Assembly (NCBI GenBank): GCA_964628195.1
Contig: CAZVPF010000081.1
Location: 1 to 7,746 of the forward strand
DNA length: 7,746 bases
Source: CAZVPF01 sp964628195
GTDB lineage: Bacteria > Planctomycetota > Phycisphaerae > Sedimentisphaerales > Anaerohalosphaeraceae
Direction: 5' to 3'
Under the pieces are notes generated by a model that had not been told where the DNA came from, did no database searches, and saw only the letters and a program-made list of their open reading frames with translations. The translations under genes were made by a program, and so were the position numbers. Below are positions 6,033 through 7,746 of this stretch, piece by piece (the first letter of the stretch is position 1; each line of letters begins with the position of its first letter).

Positions 6033-7694
6033 ATGGGGCGAAAAAGGAAACCAGTCTTAGATGAAAATGGCGAGGAACTGTTTCGCAATCTTGATGGGAC
6101 CATTATCAGGGTTCAGGAGGACAAAACCAACCAAACCTATATTTTGTGGCGTGGAAGCGATAAAGTAGCCAGCAACAGATACAAGAGAAAAATAATCAAA
6201 GCATACCAAAAACTCATAGATGAAACCTTAGAAAAGAACAAGTCAAACCTCATTCATTTTGATATTGAACGACAAAAACAAGAAATAAACATAATCCCTC
6301 TGCATGTAAAAAAGGACTGGAGGAAAATTAAAAAGATTATTGAGGCTAATGAAGCTCAAATTAGAAAAGACCATAACGTTGAAGATATAGACTTTTCAAC
6401 AGAAAAAATATTGCTAAGAATCAAAAATCATAATCATGGAGCTTACAAGCCTCTAATATTACAAAACAACTGCTATCTTATTTACAATAATTTGACAGAA
6501 GAAGAGGCTTTGCAATTATTTGAAAGTCGTAAATCAGATTACGCTACTTTTGAAGACAATAACCGATTAAAACGATTTTCTGTAGACCAAAATAGATTAG
6601 CTAGGCAAGATTACTTCATAAGTGATGAAGAAATAATAAACGCCTTTTTAGTGCTGCTAAAAAAAGACAAATATAAAGTTGCAAGATTAAGTGGAATTGA
6701 AGAATTTACATATCTGGAGGATATAAAAGCACCAGTCAAAATCAAACTATCTGAGATGTTGAAGCCTTACTTGGAAAAGGAAGATAAGCCTCTTTCTAAA
6801 AAGACAAAAATTGATGCAAAAAATTGGTGGAAAGAATTTTGCAAAGTTGTCCAAAAACAATACATTAACGATATTGAAAAATCTGATGTTAAAAAATATA
6901 AGGACTACCTGACATCAAAAATGAGGAAAAATAAGTACGGTAACGTGTGGTACAACAAGAGATTTACTCAAGTTAAAACGATAATAAAATACACCCTTGA
7001 TGAGACAAATGAAGGGTATATGAATAGAAAAAAATTAGAAGAGATACTCATTGGTTATTTCAAAAAATTATTTAAACCAATAAATAGAAACTTAAATGGC
7101 ATACCTAAATCTGAAGCAACTCCAATTTCTATTGAAAATTACCATAAAATCCTAAGACATTGCATTGAACGAAATGATTTGCAATGGACCGCAATGCTTT
7201 TGCTCAGCTTAAATTGTGCTATGTATCCTAAAGATATTCAGGATCTTTTGAAAGTTGATATTGATTTAGAAAAGAGAGTTTTAAAGATGATAAGAGAGAA
7301 GACAGGTGTAATAAAATTTGCTTATTTATGGCAAGAAACCTGTGATGCACTCAAAGTCTATTGGGAAGAAAATAATAAACACTCAAAATACGCAATTATT
7401 TCTAACTTTGGAACAAATTATAAGGCTCAATCTATAAGAAATAAGATGGCAGCTATCGTAAAACGATTGGGTATTGATAAATCAGTCAAATATGAACATC
7501 TTAGGGATACTACTTCCACTATTTGTGCAGAAATGGGTATTTCAGATATTCAGATCAAGGCTTTATTAGGGCATCAGGTTGCAACAGGACAAACCAAAAA
7601 CTACATTGCCAAAAGACCAAAGGAAATGACGGAAAAAGCAGTTAAAGTTATTTACGACCACTACAAAATCCCCAAAATCATAAATTCCCAATAA
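6033..7694 (+). CDS. Tyrosine recombinase / integrase-like protein with atypical catalytic set
   Basis: This 553-residue protein has the C-terminal half of a phage-type site-specific recombinase. Residues about 236-325 fit the alpha-helical core-binding domain (LSEMLKPYLEKE, then NWWKEFCKVV and DVKKYKDYLTSKM). Residues about 365-545 fit the catalytic domain. Lys423 (REKTG), Arg491 (EHLRDTTST), His514 (LLGHQ) and the nucleophile Tyr524 (KNYI) are at the expected motifs. The usual G-L-R of box I reads NCAMYPKDIQDL (394-405), so Tyr398 occupies the arginine place, and the HxxR box has Glu488 for His, with His489 next to it. Residues 1-235 are long, Lys-rich and match no domain I recognise. GGGAAG (6021-6026) precedes the ATG by 6 bases. 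The gene is much more AT-rich than the enzyme gene to its left (17 of 60 G/C at 6181-6240 against 32 of 60 at 4261-4320), which fits transfer. It starts beside a tRNA-end remnant and probably drives the element's integration there. Confidence 0.88.
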   Translation: MGRKRKPVLDENGEELFRNLDGTIIRVQEDKTNQTYILWRGSDKVASNRYKRKIIKAYQKLIDETLEKNKSNLIHFDIERQKQEINIIPLHVKKDWRKIKKIIEANEAQIRKDHNVEDIDFSTEKILLRIKNHNHGAYKPLILQNNCYLIYNNLTEEEALQLFESRKSDYATFEDNNRLKRFSVDQNRLARQDYFISDEEIINAFLVLLKKDKYKVARLSGIEEFTYLEDIKAPVKIKLSEMLKPYLEKEDKPLSKKTKIDAKNWWKEFCKVVQKQYINDIEKSDVKKYKDYLTSKMRKNKYGNVWYNKRFTQVKTIIKYTLDETNEGYMNRKKLEEILIGYFKKLFKPINRNLNGIPKSEATPISIENYHKILRHCIERNDLQWTAMLLLSLNCAMYPKDIQDLLKVDIDLEKRVLKMIREKTGVIKFAYLWQETCDALKVYWEENNKHSKYAIISNFGTNYKAQSIRNKMAAIVKRLGIDKSVKYEHLRDTTSTICAEMGISDIQIKALLGHQVATGQTKNYIAKRPKEMTEKAVKVIYDHYKIPKIINSQ

Positions 7695-7746
7695 CATTCG
7701 CTAAATTCATCCAAACTTTTTCACACCCTTCCCAGTTTCTATTATA
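7695..7746. other. Tail after the integrase gene
   Basis: These 52 bases at the right edge hold no recognisable gene, hairpin terminator or repeat of the tRNA-end 20-mer. Confidence 0.5.

Noticed and set aside
1..7746. CRISPR array, IS element ends or rRNA
   Set aside because: No regularly spaced repeats, transposase, terminal inverted repeats of IS type or rRNA segments were seen.

Overview
The window looks like chromosome from a planctomycete, probably a polysaccharide-degrading lineage of the Phycisphaerae type. This is inferred from gene style, not from a marker gene. The signs are a PEP-CTERM anchored secreted protein, a secreted protein with the Y-F-G-S type fibronectin-III-like module common in planctomycetes, a LacI-type regulator beside secreted carbohydrate-active genes, and a large lipoprotein beta-helix enzyme.

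Left part (1-2962, minus strand): three genes are read right to left, a LacI-family regulator (2962-1898), a PEP-CTERM secreted beta-sandwich protein (1854-1111) and a second secreted protein cut by the left edge (1049-1). The gaps are 43 and 61 bases and hold no convincing terminator, so they may form one transcript. The two secreted proteins share recognisable stretches of their main domain and differ in their C-terminal parts.

Middle (2963-5708): an AT-rich divergent control region of 262 bases holds several dyads and a plausible plus-strand promoter. It is followed by a lipoprotein with two Ig/IPT-like N-terminal modules and a right-handed parallel beta-helix of the pectate-lyase/GH28-related fold. 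The regulator most likely controls the divergent enzyme and its own operon in response to a sugar released from a polysaccharide. The sugar cannot be read from the sequence.

Right part (5709-7746): after a gene-free stretch of 324 bases comes an AT-rich 553-residue tyrosine recombinase. The stretch contains 20 bases that fit, position for position, the T-loop-to-discriminator end of a tRNA gene on the minus strand (5876-5895). The rest of the tRNA is missing. This is the expected appearance of the far attachment site of an element inserted in a tRNA gene. It suggests that host chromosome ends near 5876-5895 and that an integrated element begins there and runs out of the window to the right. 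The recombinase itself is odd: the canonical first catalytic arginine and the His of the HxxR box are not at their usual places, while the second Arg, the late His and the Tyr are.
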